DNA from: Sphingobacteriaceae bacterium GW460-11-11-14-LB5
GTDB lineage: Bacteria > Bacteroidota > Bacteroidia > Sphingobacteriales > Sphingobacteriaceae
Length of the DNA: 64,000 nucleotides
Assembly (NCBI GenBank): GCA_002151545.1
Contig: CP021237.1
Span: 5,022,001 to 5,086,000, forward strand
Direction: 5' to 3'
The notes beneath the pieces were generated by a model that saw only the letters and a list, made by a program, of their open reading frames with translations, was not told the DNA's origin and ran no database searches. Positions 28,322 through 38,129 of this stretch are shown one piece after another. The position numbers were made by a program, and so were the translations under genes. The first letter of the stretch is position 1, and each line of letters opens with the position of its first letter.

Positions 28322-29377
28322 ATGCTTGTAAAAACATACGGGAGTGCTGTTTATGGGGTAAATGCACTGACCATAACAATCGAAGTGAATATTAGCTCGG
28401 GGACCAAATACTATATGGTCGGCTTGCCCGATAATGCCGTAAAAGAAAGTTTGCAAAGGGTGGCTAGTGCCATCAAGGTTTCAGGTTATCACATGCCCAG
28501 GCAGAAAATCGTGGTCAATCTGGCACCTGCCGACATAAAAAAAGAAGGCTCATCTTACGACCTTCCCATTGCCATCGGCATTTTAGCCGCTTCAGGGCAA
28601 ATTCCTGCCGAAGAACTGGAAGATTATTTTATTATGGGTGAACTTTCTTTAGATGGAAGTATACAGCCCATAAAAGGAGCTTTACCGATTGCAATACAAG
28701 CACAACAGGAAAGTTTTAAAGGATTTATCTTACCCAGGCAAAACGTTCGCGAAGCAGCCATTGTAAACGATTTGGTTGCCTATGGTGTAGAAAACCTTGC
28801 TCAAGTGATTGCTTTTTTTAATAAAACTGAAACACTGGAACAGGTTAAAGTAAACACCAAAGAAGAATTTTTAAAAAATATCAATAATTACGAGCACGAT
28901 TTTGCCGATGTTAAAGGCCAGGAAAATATAAAAAGAGCCTTAGAAATTGCTGCTGCAGGTGGACACAACGTGATATTGATTGGTCCGCCGGGGGCAGGCA
29001 AAACCATGCTGGCCAAGCGCCTGCCCACCATTTTACCCCCCTTAAATTTAAATGAGGCTTTAGAAACCACAAAAATCCACTCCGTAGCCGGAAAGCTCTC
29101 TGCAGCGGATGCTTTAATGACCATCCGCCCATACCGCTCCCCACACCACACCATTAGCGATGTAGCCCTGGTAGGCGGCGGGATAAACCCGCAGCCTGGT
29201 GAAATATCGCTGGCCCACAATGGTGTGCTTTTTTTAGACGAACTACCTGAGTTTAAGCGTACCGTTTTAGAGGTGATGCGTCAACCTTTAGAAGACCGTA
29301 AAGTGGCCATTGCAAGGGCAAGGTTTTCGGTAGAATATCCAGCCAGCTTTATGTTGGTGGCCTCGATGAATCCCTGA
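28322..29377 (+). pseudogene. comM: comM, 5' part only, interrupted by island insertion
   Basis: 351 residues against roughly 510 for intact ComM (YifB/Mg-chelatase-like AAA+ helicase, which aids branch migration in natural transformation). Present are the Lon-protease-like N-terminal domain (1-165), Walker A G-P-P-G-A-G-K-T (221-228), H-H-T-I-S-D and Walker B V-L-F-L-D-E-L-P-E-F. Translation stops right after A-S-M-N-P. Intact proteins continue with the C-P-C-G motif, the sensor arginines and a C-terminal domain. The stop is the first codon of the inserted element. The rest of comM is not found elsewhere in the window. The product should be inactive. Confidence 0.9.
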
Positions 29378-30833
29378 GGTTGCGTGGACAATTATGCGCA
29401 GAACCGGGAAGATAGGTGAGCGCCAAATCAATATCTCCGGCATTGACAATTAGGTATTCAGTTATGGTTTCTGCAATTGCTTTCTTCTGGGGCAAATCCA
29501 TTAAATCCCATTTTTCAGACAATGATTTAGCTTCGTTGAGTATATAGTCGCTCGACTTTAATTGAATTTTAGTCAGGTCGATCTTCGCCTCCAGTTCTGG
29601 TATTGATTGGTTGAGTTCATTAAACTGTTTCTCGAGTGGCTTGTACAAGTTCGCAAAATGTTCTTTGTCCAGTTCTTTACTTATTCTTAATTCAACGAGT
29701 TCATCCATCTTTTTTTGGATCCTACTTAGGCTTTTAACCGAATTTGCCAATAATAATTCATCTTTTTTGATTGCCTGTTCTATCTCATCTATAAACATTT
29801 GTGGAGTAACTCCTTCAAGATATTGTTTAAGAAGATCCTGAAATATTTCATTAATATCAATCTCTAGGATAATATTCTTACATTTCCTGCAACTGAAACT
29901 TTTAGTATTTGCATAAACATACATTGCTGCACCACAGTGACATTTGACTATACCAGCAAGAAGATTTTCTGATGGTTTTCCGATTTTTACTCGTCTCACT
30001 TTCTGCTCATCAAGAACCGAGTTGCACTCTAGCCAAAGCTCTTCTGATATTATGGCAGGGCATGGTCGTTGCACCCATTCGTCTTGAGGCTTTACAATCC
30101 ATTGCTTCCCGTTACCCATGCTTTTCGTGTAATTAGCGAGGCGAACACCTTTTGCGGTAGTATCGCGTAATAAACGGTCGACTGTCGTATCGCTGAACTG
30201 GCTACCGTTACGGGTACGATGACCAAGAGAATTCAATCTGTCGGCAGTAGTTTTCTTCCGTTGGCACTCTTTAAATATCTCATAAACCAACTTTCTAACA
30301 GGAGCTTCATTTTCGTCTATGACGAGTTGTTTATTTATCCATTGGTAGCCGAAACTAGCTTGTCCACCAAGCGGCTTACCCATTTCTGCTCTAACTGGAA
30401 TAGAAGCGGCAACCCTACTTGAAATTTCTTCGCGCTCCCATTGTGCCATCGCAGAAATAATTGTAAAAAAAAGCCGCCCAGCTGGTGTGCTAGTATCTAT
30501 TTGTTCTGCCAGTGATATGAGATCAGCTTTCTCGTTTCTAAAAATTTCTGCGAATTCGAGAAGCTCCTTTGTATTACGCGCGAGTCGTGCAAGTTTTGAG
30601 AAAACCAAACCAGTTATGCGTTTACTTCTAATATCGCTCAGCATCCTTTGGGTTTCTGGATGTTCCATGACCGTTTTCCCAGATATAGCGTCCAAACGAT
30701 ATACCTCAACGACCTCCCAATCTTTGGACTTGCAATAATACATCGCGCGCTGTTCATGATGCTCCGGACTTTCATCCTTCACTTGATAATCTGTAGATAC
30801 CCTAATCCAGATACCAACTTTCTTTGTGTTCAT
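29349..30833 (-). CDS. Large serine recombinase (site-specific integrase of the island)
   Basis: 494 residues from the ATG at 30833; a further 20 upstream residues are unlikely. The resolvase domain (about 5-150) has the catalytic Ser13 in W-I-R-V-S-T-D-Y-Q, F-S-K-L-A-R-L-A-R and an E-R-E-E-I-S-S-R helix. The recombinase domain (about 165-270) follows, then a zinc ribbon (C-H-C-G about 305, C-R-K-C about 322) and a coiled-coil of about 100 residues, the standard order for large serine integrases. The last eight codons and the stop lie in host comM. It integrates and, with a directionality factor, excises the element. Confidence 0.93.
   Translation of the reverse strand: MNTKKVGIWIRVSTDYQVKDESPEHHEQRAMYYCKSKDWEVVEVYRLDAISGKTVMEHPETQRMLSDIRSKRITGLVFSKLARLARNTKELLEFAEIFRNEKADLISLAEQIDTSTPAGRLFFTIISAMAQWEREEISSRVAASIPVRAEMGKPLGGQASFGYQWINKQLVIDENEAPVRKLVYEIFKECQRKKTTADRLNSLGHRTRNGSQFSDTTVDRLLRDTTAKGVRLANYTKSMGNGKQWIVKPQDEWVQRPCPAIISEELWLECNSVLDEQKVRRVKIGKPSENLLAGIVKCHCGAAMYVYANTKSFSCRKCKNIILEIDINEIFQDLLKQYLEGVTPQMFIDEIEQAIKKDELLLANSVKSLSRIQKKMDELVELRISKELDKEHFANLYKPLEKQFNELNQSIPELEAKIDLTKIQLKSSDYILNEAKSLSEKWDLMDLPQKKAIAETITEYLIVNAGDIDLALTYLPGSAHNCPRNLRDSSRPPT
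29365..29384. other. Left junction (attachment site) of the integrated island in comM
   Basis: The comM reading frame is normal through ATGAATCCC (29367-29375 region) and then departs from the conserved C-P-C-G coding sequence. The serine recombinase gene of the incoming element ends across the same bases on the other strand. The crossover should lie in the few bases CCCTG or just after. The partner junction is not in the window, so the core cannot be fixed exactly. Confidence 0.75.
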
Positions 30834-31015
30834 AGCTATGTTTTTTAAAACTAAAAATATAGATGACAGGCAAATGTGAATATACCTATGCAAACATTAT
30901 GCGTCCAAAATCATTCCTGTATCGGTTAAAATGAACATTTTAATGCTATTACATTTAAAATTTGCATTGTTATTAGATTTGTCTCAGAGTTCAAAAAACC
31001 GACCGTAAATTTTTC

Positions 31016-31612
31016 TTAAACAGTTTTACGATTTAATAGATTTTTAAAACCAAATGCCCTTTTGCCAAGTTCAAGAGCAGAAAGTACTGCACTGGATTTT
31101 GCCAGTCCCATACCTTTAAATTTCGCTAGTTCCGTATGACTTAGTTCAGAGAGTTTAGATAGATTATTATCTACGGAGTTTAGAATTTTTTCTCCTAGTT
31201 CAATTGCATTGGCATCCGCAGTTCCAGAGCCGATCAACATTGCAATCAATTCAGCCAGTGTCATCTCTCCCGGTCCACTGTCCAAAAACTTTTCCCGCGG
31301 CCGCTTTTCAGGCTCCCATGACTTTATTCCACTATCTTTCATTTGTTTACTCTGGTTGAAAAGGTCAAACACGGTGACGTCTTTCTCACTTGCATGCGCT
31401 GCAGATTGAAAAAGCGATGCAAACGCGGAAATCCATAGTTCGAAATCTTCCTGCCAGATATACATTCTGGCTTTCCTGGTACTTCCATCCTCATATCTGA
31501 CCAAATTAGTAATGCGCATATAGTTGCTTTTGTTCCTGGCCAGTTTAAAATCCAAAAAGAAGCTCTTCCTTCCCGATGAAAAAGACTCCGATGCAATGGT
31601 GTTGTTTCTCAT
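31016..31612 (-). CDS. PUR/DUF3276-like domain fused to RadC N-terminal helix-hairpin-helix domain
   Basis: 198 residues. Residues about 10-70 (S-G-R-K-S-F-F-L-D-F-K, then I-W-Q-E-D-F-E) resemble the small Bacteroidota PUR-type nucleic-acid-binding family DUF3276. Residues about 110-192 match the UPF0758 N-terminal domain of RadC: M-T-L-A-E-L-I-A-M-L-I-G-S-G-T, then L-A-K-F-K-G-M-G-L-A-K-S-S-A, a helix-hairpin-helix. The JAB/MPN metallopeptidase-like domain that normally follows in RadC is absent. Both halves suggest single-strand or structured-DNA binding. Transcribed toward the recombinase gene. Confidence 0.75.
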   Translation of the reverse strand: MRNNTIASESFSSGRKSFFLDFKLARNKSNYMRITNLVRYEDGSTRKARMYIWQEDFELWISAFASLFQSAAHASEKDVTVFDLFNQSKQMKDSGIKSWEPEKRPREKFLDSGPGEMTLAELIAMLIGSGTADANAIELGEKILNSVDNNLSKLSELSHTELAKFKGMGLAKSSAVLSALELGKRAFGFKNLLNRKTV

Positions 31613-31741
31613 AACCTGTTCATATTTAAATCCCTATCAAATCTCAATATTGAAAATCAATTAGTCGGTTGTATATTAGCCAATCCGATTTAAGCGCTTT
31701 TAAATCGGTTAAATAACTGGAAGACAAGAAGATTAATTTTT

Positions 31742-32194
31742 ATGGAATTAGCTGTGAATGAAGACACCGACCGCAATTGTGCTTATTCTGGATGTAGTCG
31801 ACTATTCGAAGGGCGCAAGGATAAACTCTATTGTAGCGACCAATGCCGGAATGCCGCAGGCAGGGAGAAGAAGAAGATTTCAAAATGGAAGGAACCTGAA
31901 CATTTTGGACAGGTTAACAGGATTATTATGCGTAATTACCAAATTTTGAAGCGCCTTTTCAATGAAACTGGCACTCCCGTTAAGAATTGGCAGCTCAGCG
32001 ATGAGGGATTTGAATTTAAATTCATGACTGGGATCTACAGGCTAGACGAAGGCATTGATATCTATATGTGTTACGAATATGGCTGGCATCAACTCCTAGA
32101 GAATAAAGTCAGGATCTACTTCATCCCACCATTATTTCTTACAGGGATCGCAAAGATTGCCAAGGATTTTAATCAATATTCTTCAAAGGAATAG
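31742..32194 (+). CDS. Small zinc-ribbon protein of unknown function
   Basis: 150 residues. The N-terminus has four Cys as C-A-Y-S-G-C and Y-C-S-D-Q-C-R-N (about 13-40), a zinc-finger pattern often seen on mobile-element proteins of Bacteroidota. A basic stretch G-R-E-K-K-K follows, then about 100 residues of mixed helix and strand with no recognised domain. Divergent from the PUR-RadC gene, so the two may share a control region at 31613-31741. Confidence 0.65.
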   Translation: MELAVNEDTDRNCAYSGCSRLFEGRKDKLYCSDQCRNAAGREKKKISKWKEPEHFGQVNRIIMRNYQILKRLFNETGTPVKNWQLSDEGFEFKFMTGIYRLDEGIDIYMCYEYGWHQLLENKVRIYFIPPLFLTGIAKIAKDFNQYSSKE

Positions 32195-32350
32195 CGTCAT
32201 TTTGCAACTTGATAAATAATTTGGGCTCAAAATAAAATATAAATTATTGCTTAGCAGGATTTGCTAACATCTTGGTTTATAAGTCCGTCGTCATTTTTGA
32301 TATTCAATAAAAATTTAAACGTAACACCTCAAAATTTCATAATTTTATGA

Positions 32351-33919
32351 ATGCAAAAAATTCCTGGGCTGGGCTCAATCGTTTTTATTAATCCACATGC
32401 TGCTCTCAAGGCAGCAAAGGAAGTAAGTGCTGGAAAAATTGCAACGATAACTTCTGATGACTTTGGGATTGATGCCTTTGAAGTACCGGCGTTGGAAAAT
32501 GCTGAAATTCCCGAGAATTTTCCTGATTGCTGTAAAGGCCACCAATCGCTCTATACCTCATTGAAAGAAGATTTTAATCGTTTTCCAGACTGCTGTGATA
32601 ACCATCGGAAGCTATACAAAGCCCATTGGTTTGATAAGTCACAGTACCTATATATTCCGACAAAGGTAATGAACAGTTACATTTTCACGATAGACTGTAT
32701 AAGACAGAACATGAATAAGGTCGACTGGAATAAACGGATCAAAGATTATGTCGACTTAACCATTAAAAGTTTTGGTCAATTGCCCCATGGTTTTGGGCCA
32801 CCAGTTGGACTTTCCAATTACACTTCAATTGTCAAAAGCAACCTCACGTCCATTGACGACCTAAGTGCCGAAAAACATGCTGCAATCGCTGAAATGTTTT
32901 CGAATCAAACTATTAATCAAACCACCAACAATGAATATGATTTGGGGCTTCTAATCCAAATTTACCAGGAGTGGCTTCGTGTTTTCCCGTTTGATATACC
33001 TTATCTTTCGGCTGCAAAAAAACAATTTGAAAGTGCAATACCAGTACTCAAAGGGCCAGGGGAAACCAACATGTACTCAGGGGTCACCGCCGTCGGAATG
33101 AAGTCAAAAAAGGAAATGCTCGATTTTGTTAAAGACGCAACCCTTGCTATTATTACAACACTCAATGCGGCAAATTCATTTGAGAAAGGGCACCTGACCG
33201 ACACAGCATCAGCAGAACTAAAGCTATTGACGGCAAATAGAAAAGTAGAAATTGAACAATTAAAATTATCTAATAAAGCTGACGCGAATGGTTATTTAAA
33301 GATCTTAAAAAAATGGCTGAAAGGGGAAAAAAAGTTCGTGAGTGAACTGAGGATAAAAGCCGGGGGGGCAACTTATGATGAACAATTCCGTCAGTGCTTG
33401 ACAGATGCGATCAGCCATTTCCAGCGTAATAACATCAATGAACCATGTATCGCCAATGTTTTGAATGGCGGCAAAAACAAAGAATCCATGGTCCGCTATT
33501 CTTTTAAAAATTTCCTCTCAGCCAGATTTCCCGATGCGGCTGTTGTAGCCGAAGAAGAAATGGGAAAAGGGTATATGGATTTGACCTTCTATCAACCGTT
33601 GCTATCCCGAAAGGTTATTGAATTCAAGGGCTGGTGGAACTATGACAAAAAGGAAATTGCTTTTCAAGTATCCAAATATCTAACGGATTTTGAGCATGAA
33701 GGCTATATCCTGATGATCAATGACCAGGTCAAAGATATCTCTGCGCAATATAAAGACCTTCTTATGCGAGAGAATATGAACTTCATTTCCAACAGTTGGA
33801 CGGAACATTTGGTACCCAACGGAAAATTCACATACTATAGTTCAATGCATCAATTTGGCATAAAACCCAAAAAGATTTATCATCTAATTTTTAATATACA
33901 ACCTATTTCAAACAAATAG
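32351..33919 (+). CDS. Cys-His repeat protein with C-terminal PD-(D/E)XK nuclease-like domain
   Basis: 522 residues, no family recognised as a whole. Near the N-terminus a motif F-P-D-C-C-x-x-H occurs twice, 21 residues apart (C60, C61, H64 and C81, C82, H85), suggesting metal binding. The middle (about 110-350) is helical. The C-terminus has G-Y-M-D-L-T-F (D410) and V-I-E-F-K-G (E424, K426), the D...ExK pattern of PD-(D/E)XK nucleases, followed by helices as in Mrr-like or DUF-type restriction folds. The HEPN gene starts 46 nt downstream on the same strand. A two-gene defence unit is likely, by inference. Confidence 0.65.
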   Translation: MQKIPGLGSIVFINPHAALKAAKEVSAGKIATITSDDFGIDAFEVPALENAEIPENFPDCCKGHQSLYTSLKEDFNRFPDCCDNHRKLYKAHWFDKSQYLYIPTKVMNSYIFTIDCIRQNMNKVDWNKRIKDYVDLTIKSFGQLPHGFGPPVGLSNYTSIVKSNLTSIDDLSAEKHAAIAEMFSNQTINQTTNNEYDLGLLIQIYQEWLRVFPFDIPYLSAAKKQFESAIPVLKGPGETNMYSGVTAVGMKSKKEMLDFVKDATLAIITTLNAANSFEKGHLTDTASAELKLLTANRKVEIEQLKLSNKADANGYLKILKKWLKGEKKFVSELRIKAGGATYDEQFRQCLTDAISHFQRNNINEPCIANVLNGGKNKESMVRYSFKNFLSARFPDAAVVAEEEMGKGYMDLTFYQPLLSRKVIEFKGWWNYDKKEIAFQVSKYLTDFEHEGYILMINDQVKDISAQYKDLLMRENMNFISNSWTEHLVPNGKFTYYSSMHQFGIKPKKIYHLIFNIQPISNK

Positions 33920-33965
33920 GTCGTCATCGTTCAATATAACTGGTATATGAATTAAACCTCTCATC

Positions 33966-35324
33966 ATGACAGAAAATGAATTTGATTATCACAAAGAAAT
34001 AAGTCAGCTTCCAGAATACATAGGAGCAAGCTACGCCATGGAAAATGCAAACCAAGCAGTACCCATTTTCGAAGGACAATTCTCCATCAGGCAAGCAGAA
34101 ATCAATATCACCGTTCTTGGTACGATAGCATTTAATTGGTTTCCAGAAAAAAGGGCTAAATTTCAGACCAGCCAAATACTTGAGGAGTCCCATCCTTCTG
34201 TGCATATCAACATGGCAAAACCTTGCCAAATTATTATTGATGATTTACTGTTCGGCGAAGCTTGGGTAACGAGCTTCAAAGACATGAATTATCTCAGCGG
34301 ATTTTGTGGTAGGGCAGTGTTGGGCGATCCAAGAATAAAGGTTTCAAGAATACATTTCTCCATCCCGAACCTTTTAATATCTGACGGTGAAAAAATTAAA
34401 AGGACCCACCCCGAGTCTATTTACTTTTTTAATGGCAGACAGGTTTTTGAACATGGTCCTTTCAAGATAGTCATAGACAAATCTGATAAATACGAAACAT
34501 TGTATGAAGAACTCAAAAAATCCGGGGGATATCTACTCACCTGTGGTGGTGAGATAACGAGTAAAAAAGGGCCGTTTTCATTGAAAGACGTTGAAGAACT
34601 CCTCTTGTCTTTTCATAATTTTATAAGTTTTATCAACGGCAGAGAAACTTCTCTTTATTTTTTGAAAGGAGAGCATGAGAATGAAATCATTTGGCAAGAC
34701 TTCTCGAGCTACTTTTGCGAACCGTTCAAAGAAGTAACTCGTTGGTCAAATATTATAGGTCTAAACAGACTCAACGATATTTGGGTGAATTTCTCTGAAA
34801 TGTGGAAAGATCCTGATAAAAAGGATTTTCTCCTTTATGCAATTCATTGGTATTTGAACGGAAATGCAAACAATGGTTCAACCGAAGGCTCAATCATTTT
34901 CGTGCAGACAGGCTTAGAGTTAGTATACAATTGGTTTTTAATAGAACAGAAAAAACTAATCCTCGGCAGTGACGCTAGTAACATTGCAGCTTCGAACAAG
35001 ATAAGATTATTACTATCACAACTTTCGATCCCCAGGGAAATCCCTGTCGAGTCAGAGAACCTAATGAAGTTGGCAGATATGGAAGATGGAGCTGAAGTAT
35101 TTACCGTGATAAGAAACGCTCTTGTTCACGGTCAGGAGAAAAAACGGAGAGACTTGAGAGATATTGGTAGTATGGAAAGGTTTGAAGCATTAGAATTAGG
35201 CCTTTGGTATCTAGAGCTTTCTCTCCTGCACATACTGGGATATAAAGGAAATTACAAGAACAGAATTAAGCGTGGCTGGTTCGGTTTAGGCGAACCATTG
35301 CCATGGCAAAAAGATGCTAGCTAA
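33966..35324 (+). CDS. HEPN-domain protein, ApeA-like
   Basis: 452 residues. The C-terminal 180 are helical and contain V-I-R-N-A-L-V-H-G (R383, H388), the R-x4-H motif of catalytic HEPN ribonucleases. The N-terminal 220 are strand-rich (F-E-G-Q-F-S-I, Q-P-like loops) and resemble the sensor half of ApeA-type abortive-infection proteins in length and order; that likeness is from memory. A role as a phage-triggered RNase is likely but untested. It lies between the putative nuclease gene and the SIR2 operon, convergent with the latter. Confidence 0.65.
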   Translation: MTENEFDYHKEISQLPEYIGASYAMENANQAVPIFEGQFSIRQAEINITVLGTIAFNWFPEKRAKFQTSQILEESHPSVHINMAKPCQIIIDDLLFGEAWVTSFKDMNYLSGFCGRAVLGDPRIKVSRIHFSIPNLLISDGEKIKRTHPESIYFFNGRQVFEHGPFKIVIDKSDKYETLYEELKKSGGYLLTCGGEITSKKGPFSLKDVEELLLSFHNFISFINGRETSLYFLKGEHENEIIWQDFSSYFCEPFKEVTRWSNIIGLNRLNDIWVNFSEMWKDPDKKDFLLYAIHWYLNGNANNGSTEGSIIFVQTGLELVYNWFLIEQKKLILGSDASNIAASNKIRLLLSQLSIPREIPVESENLMKLADMEDGAEVFTVIRNALVHGQEKKRRDLRDIGSMERFEALELGLWYLELSLLHILGYKGNYKNRIKRGWFGLGEPLPWQKDAS

Positions 35325-35351
35325 ACGAATAATGTTTCATTGTCTGGAACT

Positions 35352-38123
35352 TTATGATTGATGGTATTTATTGTATATTTCAATCGCACTAAAATTCCTT
35401 CTTTCAACGGCACCAATAGCAAGACGATCGGCATATTCTTGTTTTCCATTCTTGTAAAGCTCTTCAATAATTTCATTCATTTTACTTTCATCGAAATAGG
35501 CATCAGAAGGAAGCTTTTCCAACAATACATCCATTAATTTCCCTGTTATTTCATAATCCCTGCTTCGAAGTTTTGATTCAACTATTTTCAAAAGCCTGTA
35601 GGTATTAACATCTATCTTTTCGAGCGATATCGTCCTTTTAAAACGATCTAGATCTGCTTCCGTAAAATCTCCCAGCAACTCAGCGAAGTAAAGCATTTCG
35701 AATGCTTTTTCTTTTAGGTATTTATCTTCTGAGTTTTCTGAAACAGCCAGTAACCTTTCCCATACATATCTTATTTTTTCGTCCTGATGGAGAACATCCA
35801 CAGTTTTTATCCTATCAATCAGATAACCCAGCTTTTGCACATCGGCGGAGTCTAAAAGGCCATTCAACAATACATCGGAATTATCGAGACCAATTGCAAA
35901 AGCAATCCAGATGTGTTCAACCAATCGGCGTACAATCACAGCATTTTCTATCTTTTCATAGATTTCAGAGTGATAAACTGGATAAAACAGCTCGTAAAGA
36001 TTTGTGTATAGCTGCCCAGAGAAAATCAAATACCCATAGAAAACAGGCAACTTGTACTTGCCTTCTTTTACTTCAGTTAGTAGATCTACGTATTTCTTCA
36101 GCCAACCCATGTCCAAATAACTGATCTGTGGCACATTGAATCCTAGTGACCAATAAAACTCGATACTTTCAGATTTCTCCGAAAGGCGTTTGGTGAAAAC
36201 GTCTTTTACTTTCTCATCCCAAAACGGTTCACCGCCCTGGACCTTGACCTTTCTCATCGAGCAAACAATCATTGCGTCATAAATATGCCCACGCGTCGAA
36301 TTCATGATGTCATTTAACGGATCGTTATTGAGCCATTCAAAAGTACCACTGTAGGCCGCTTCCATAAATACTAATATGTTTACTGCGCTTTCGATCTGTT
36401 CAATCGAAATACTGTAGTCATTGCTTTTGATGAAAGTACGAACCGTCCAGGCAATCATTCCCACCGATCCAGATTTGTCACGTCCGTCTGTTGAAAGATC
36501 CCAAATATCTGCTCTATTCTCCACTAACAAAGTTAGGAAAGCTAAAAATCGCGAAACATCCACGGTCGCACCTTTTTCTGCAAGCCCACGAAAACCATCC
36601 ACGAAAGTATAGATGAACGGTATCGGCAATGATTCGAATTTATTGAGCTGTACTACCACTTCGGAATTGGAAGTGACCACATATTCCCTTAGGTCCTGTT
36701 GCAGTCCGTAAATATTGTACCCGTCCCATTTATCTTTATTTGCAAGTAGATTAAGTACGTCTAAAACCGATTTCCCCAATATCCTATTGGAACTGCTATA
36801 ATCGCCGCCAGGTCTTATCGTAAAGTAGCTATCATATCCAGGGTGGGATGGTTGCGAGCCTTCGGTTATTTCTCTTAGCTGATTGTATGGCTTGATTACC
36901 TGCTCATAATATTTATAATGTATTGGTTCCAAAGCCAAATACCATTCCAACTGGCGATATGCTCGGTATTTTTGATGCTGTTCGTCCGGTTCATTCTCTG
37001 ATCTATCTACATCCAAATCGTCTATCCAGCCGGTAACGGTATTAACCTCCTCAATGGAAAAATGGTCGCAGTGCCGCCAGATCAATCTATAGATTTCAAG
37101 TTTGGCTTCGAATTTATTAAGAGGATTTGCCTGCTTCCAGAAAAGACTGCAAAACTCCGTATAATATCGATCTATTAGAAAATATGCGATGCGAGAAAGG
37201 ATATGATCGTCTAGAACGATAAAAACTGATAATTGCTCCCCCAATTTGTCCTTTTGCATCTTTGAAAGCAGTTCTATCACTAACCTTGACAAGGAAAAGT
37301 TCAAGTTTGTTTCATTAGAATTTTGTGGATCTGGCTCCAGTGAAGTAAGCTCGACTTTGCTAAACATAAATTTATGCTCCTCACTTACGCTTTTCAGCTT
37401 ATCAATAGACCATTTTACCACATCATCTCCCAAGTTTTCATATAGCATATCTGGTGCAGTCTTGGAAAAGCTCTCAAGGGCATAATCATCAATGACTGAA
37501 TGTGCCCGATGCTGCCTTTTCTCAAAGACAGGTGTAAAGAACCTGTTAAGCAAATTCATCGCCATCCCTTTATTGGCTTGAAGGACACGTGGGAAAAACG
37601 AACTGACCATTTCTCTGGATAGTAACGAACGATCTCGGGTCAAACCAAAATCAAATACAAATTTTAGGTGGCTGCCCATCAGAAGGTCAATAGGTAATAA
37701 AAGGATCGATTTCGCAATATGGTAATCAACTGTAAAATTACGTGCATCGTCATTTTGTCCCTCATTTGCTAAGCCAATATATTCATCGATAATATTTAGC
37801 AGCAGGCCTGTAAGTTCTGGAAACTTTGACAGAGCTTTTGCCGCCTCAACGATTGGAAAGGCACCTTCCCAGTTTTTAAAGCCTCGCACCGGCTTGCCAT
37901 CAGAATCTTCGGACATAATAACTTCCGGTATTTCCGAAAATGAAAGTAGTCCGTTTTTGATGGCAAACGTAAACCAATCCGGGTCAAACGCTCCGCTTAG
38001 CTTCCTAATAAAATAGGACCTAGTTACAGATTCATCCAAGCACTCCAACATTTCAGGCCCATTTTCCAGCACTGCCCTGTCAAATAGCTCATCAATCCTA
38101 TTAATTTTTTCTATAATATTCAT
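35352..38123 (-). CDS. Large helical protein, partner of the SIR2-like gene
   Basis: 923 residues from the ATG at 38123; a GTG one codon earlier is also possible. It is almost all helical with regular amphipathic repeats, fitting an alpha-solenoid. No Walker, nuclease or membrane motif was found. It starts six bases after the SIR2 gene stop, so they are one operon. In SIR2-based anti-phage systems a large partner or fused helical region senses the phage and switches on NAD+ breakdown; this protein could be that sensor. I do not recognise its family. Confidence 0.7.
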   Translation of the reverse strand: MNIIEKINRIDELFDRAVLENGPEMLECLDESVTRSYFIRKLSGAFDPDWFTFAIKNGLLSFSEIPEVIMSEDSDGKPVRGFKNWEGAFPIVEAAKALSKFPELTGLLLNIIDEYIGLANEGQNDDARNFTVDYHIAKSILLLPIDLLMGSHLKFVFDFGLTRDRSLLSREMVSSFFPRVLQANKGMAMNLLNRFFTPVFEKRQHRAHSVIDDYALESFSKTAPDMLYENLGDDVVKWSIDKLKSVSEEHKFMFSKVELTSLEPDPQNSNETNLNFSLSRLVIELLSKMQKDKLGEQLSVFIVLDDHILSRIAYFLIDRYYTEFCSLFWKQANPLNKFEAKLEIYRLIWRHCDHFSIEEVNTVTGWIDDLDVDRSENEPDEQHQKYRAYRQLEWYLALEPIHYKYYEQVIKPYNQLREITEGSQPSHPGYDSYFTIRPGGDYSSSNRILGKSVLDVLNLLANKDKWDGYNIYGLQQDLREYVVTSNSEVVVQLNKFESLPIPFIYTFVDGFRGLAEKGATVDVSRFLAFLTLLVENRADIWDLSTDGRDKSGSVGMIAWTVRTFIKSNDYSISIEQIESAVNILVFMEAAYSGTFEWLNNDPLNDIMNSTRGHIYDAMIVCSMRKVKVQGGEPFWDEKVKDVFTKRLSEKSESIEFYWSLGFNVPQISYLDMGWLKKYVDLLTEVKEGKYKLPVFYGYLIFSGQLYTNLYELFYPVYHSEIYEKIENAVIVRRLVEHIWIAFAIGLDNSDVLLNGLLDSADVQKLGYLIDRIKTVDVLHQDEKIRYVWERLLAVSENSEDKYLKEKAFEMLYFAELLGDFTEADLDRFKRTISLEKIDVNTYRLLKIVESKLRSRDYEITGKLMDVLLEKLPSDAYFDESKMNEIIEELYKNGKQEYADRLAIGAVERRNFSAIEIYNKYHQS

Positions 38124-38129
38124 CACTAT

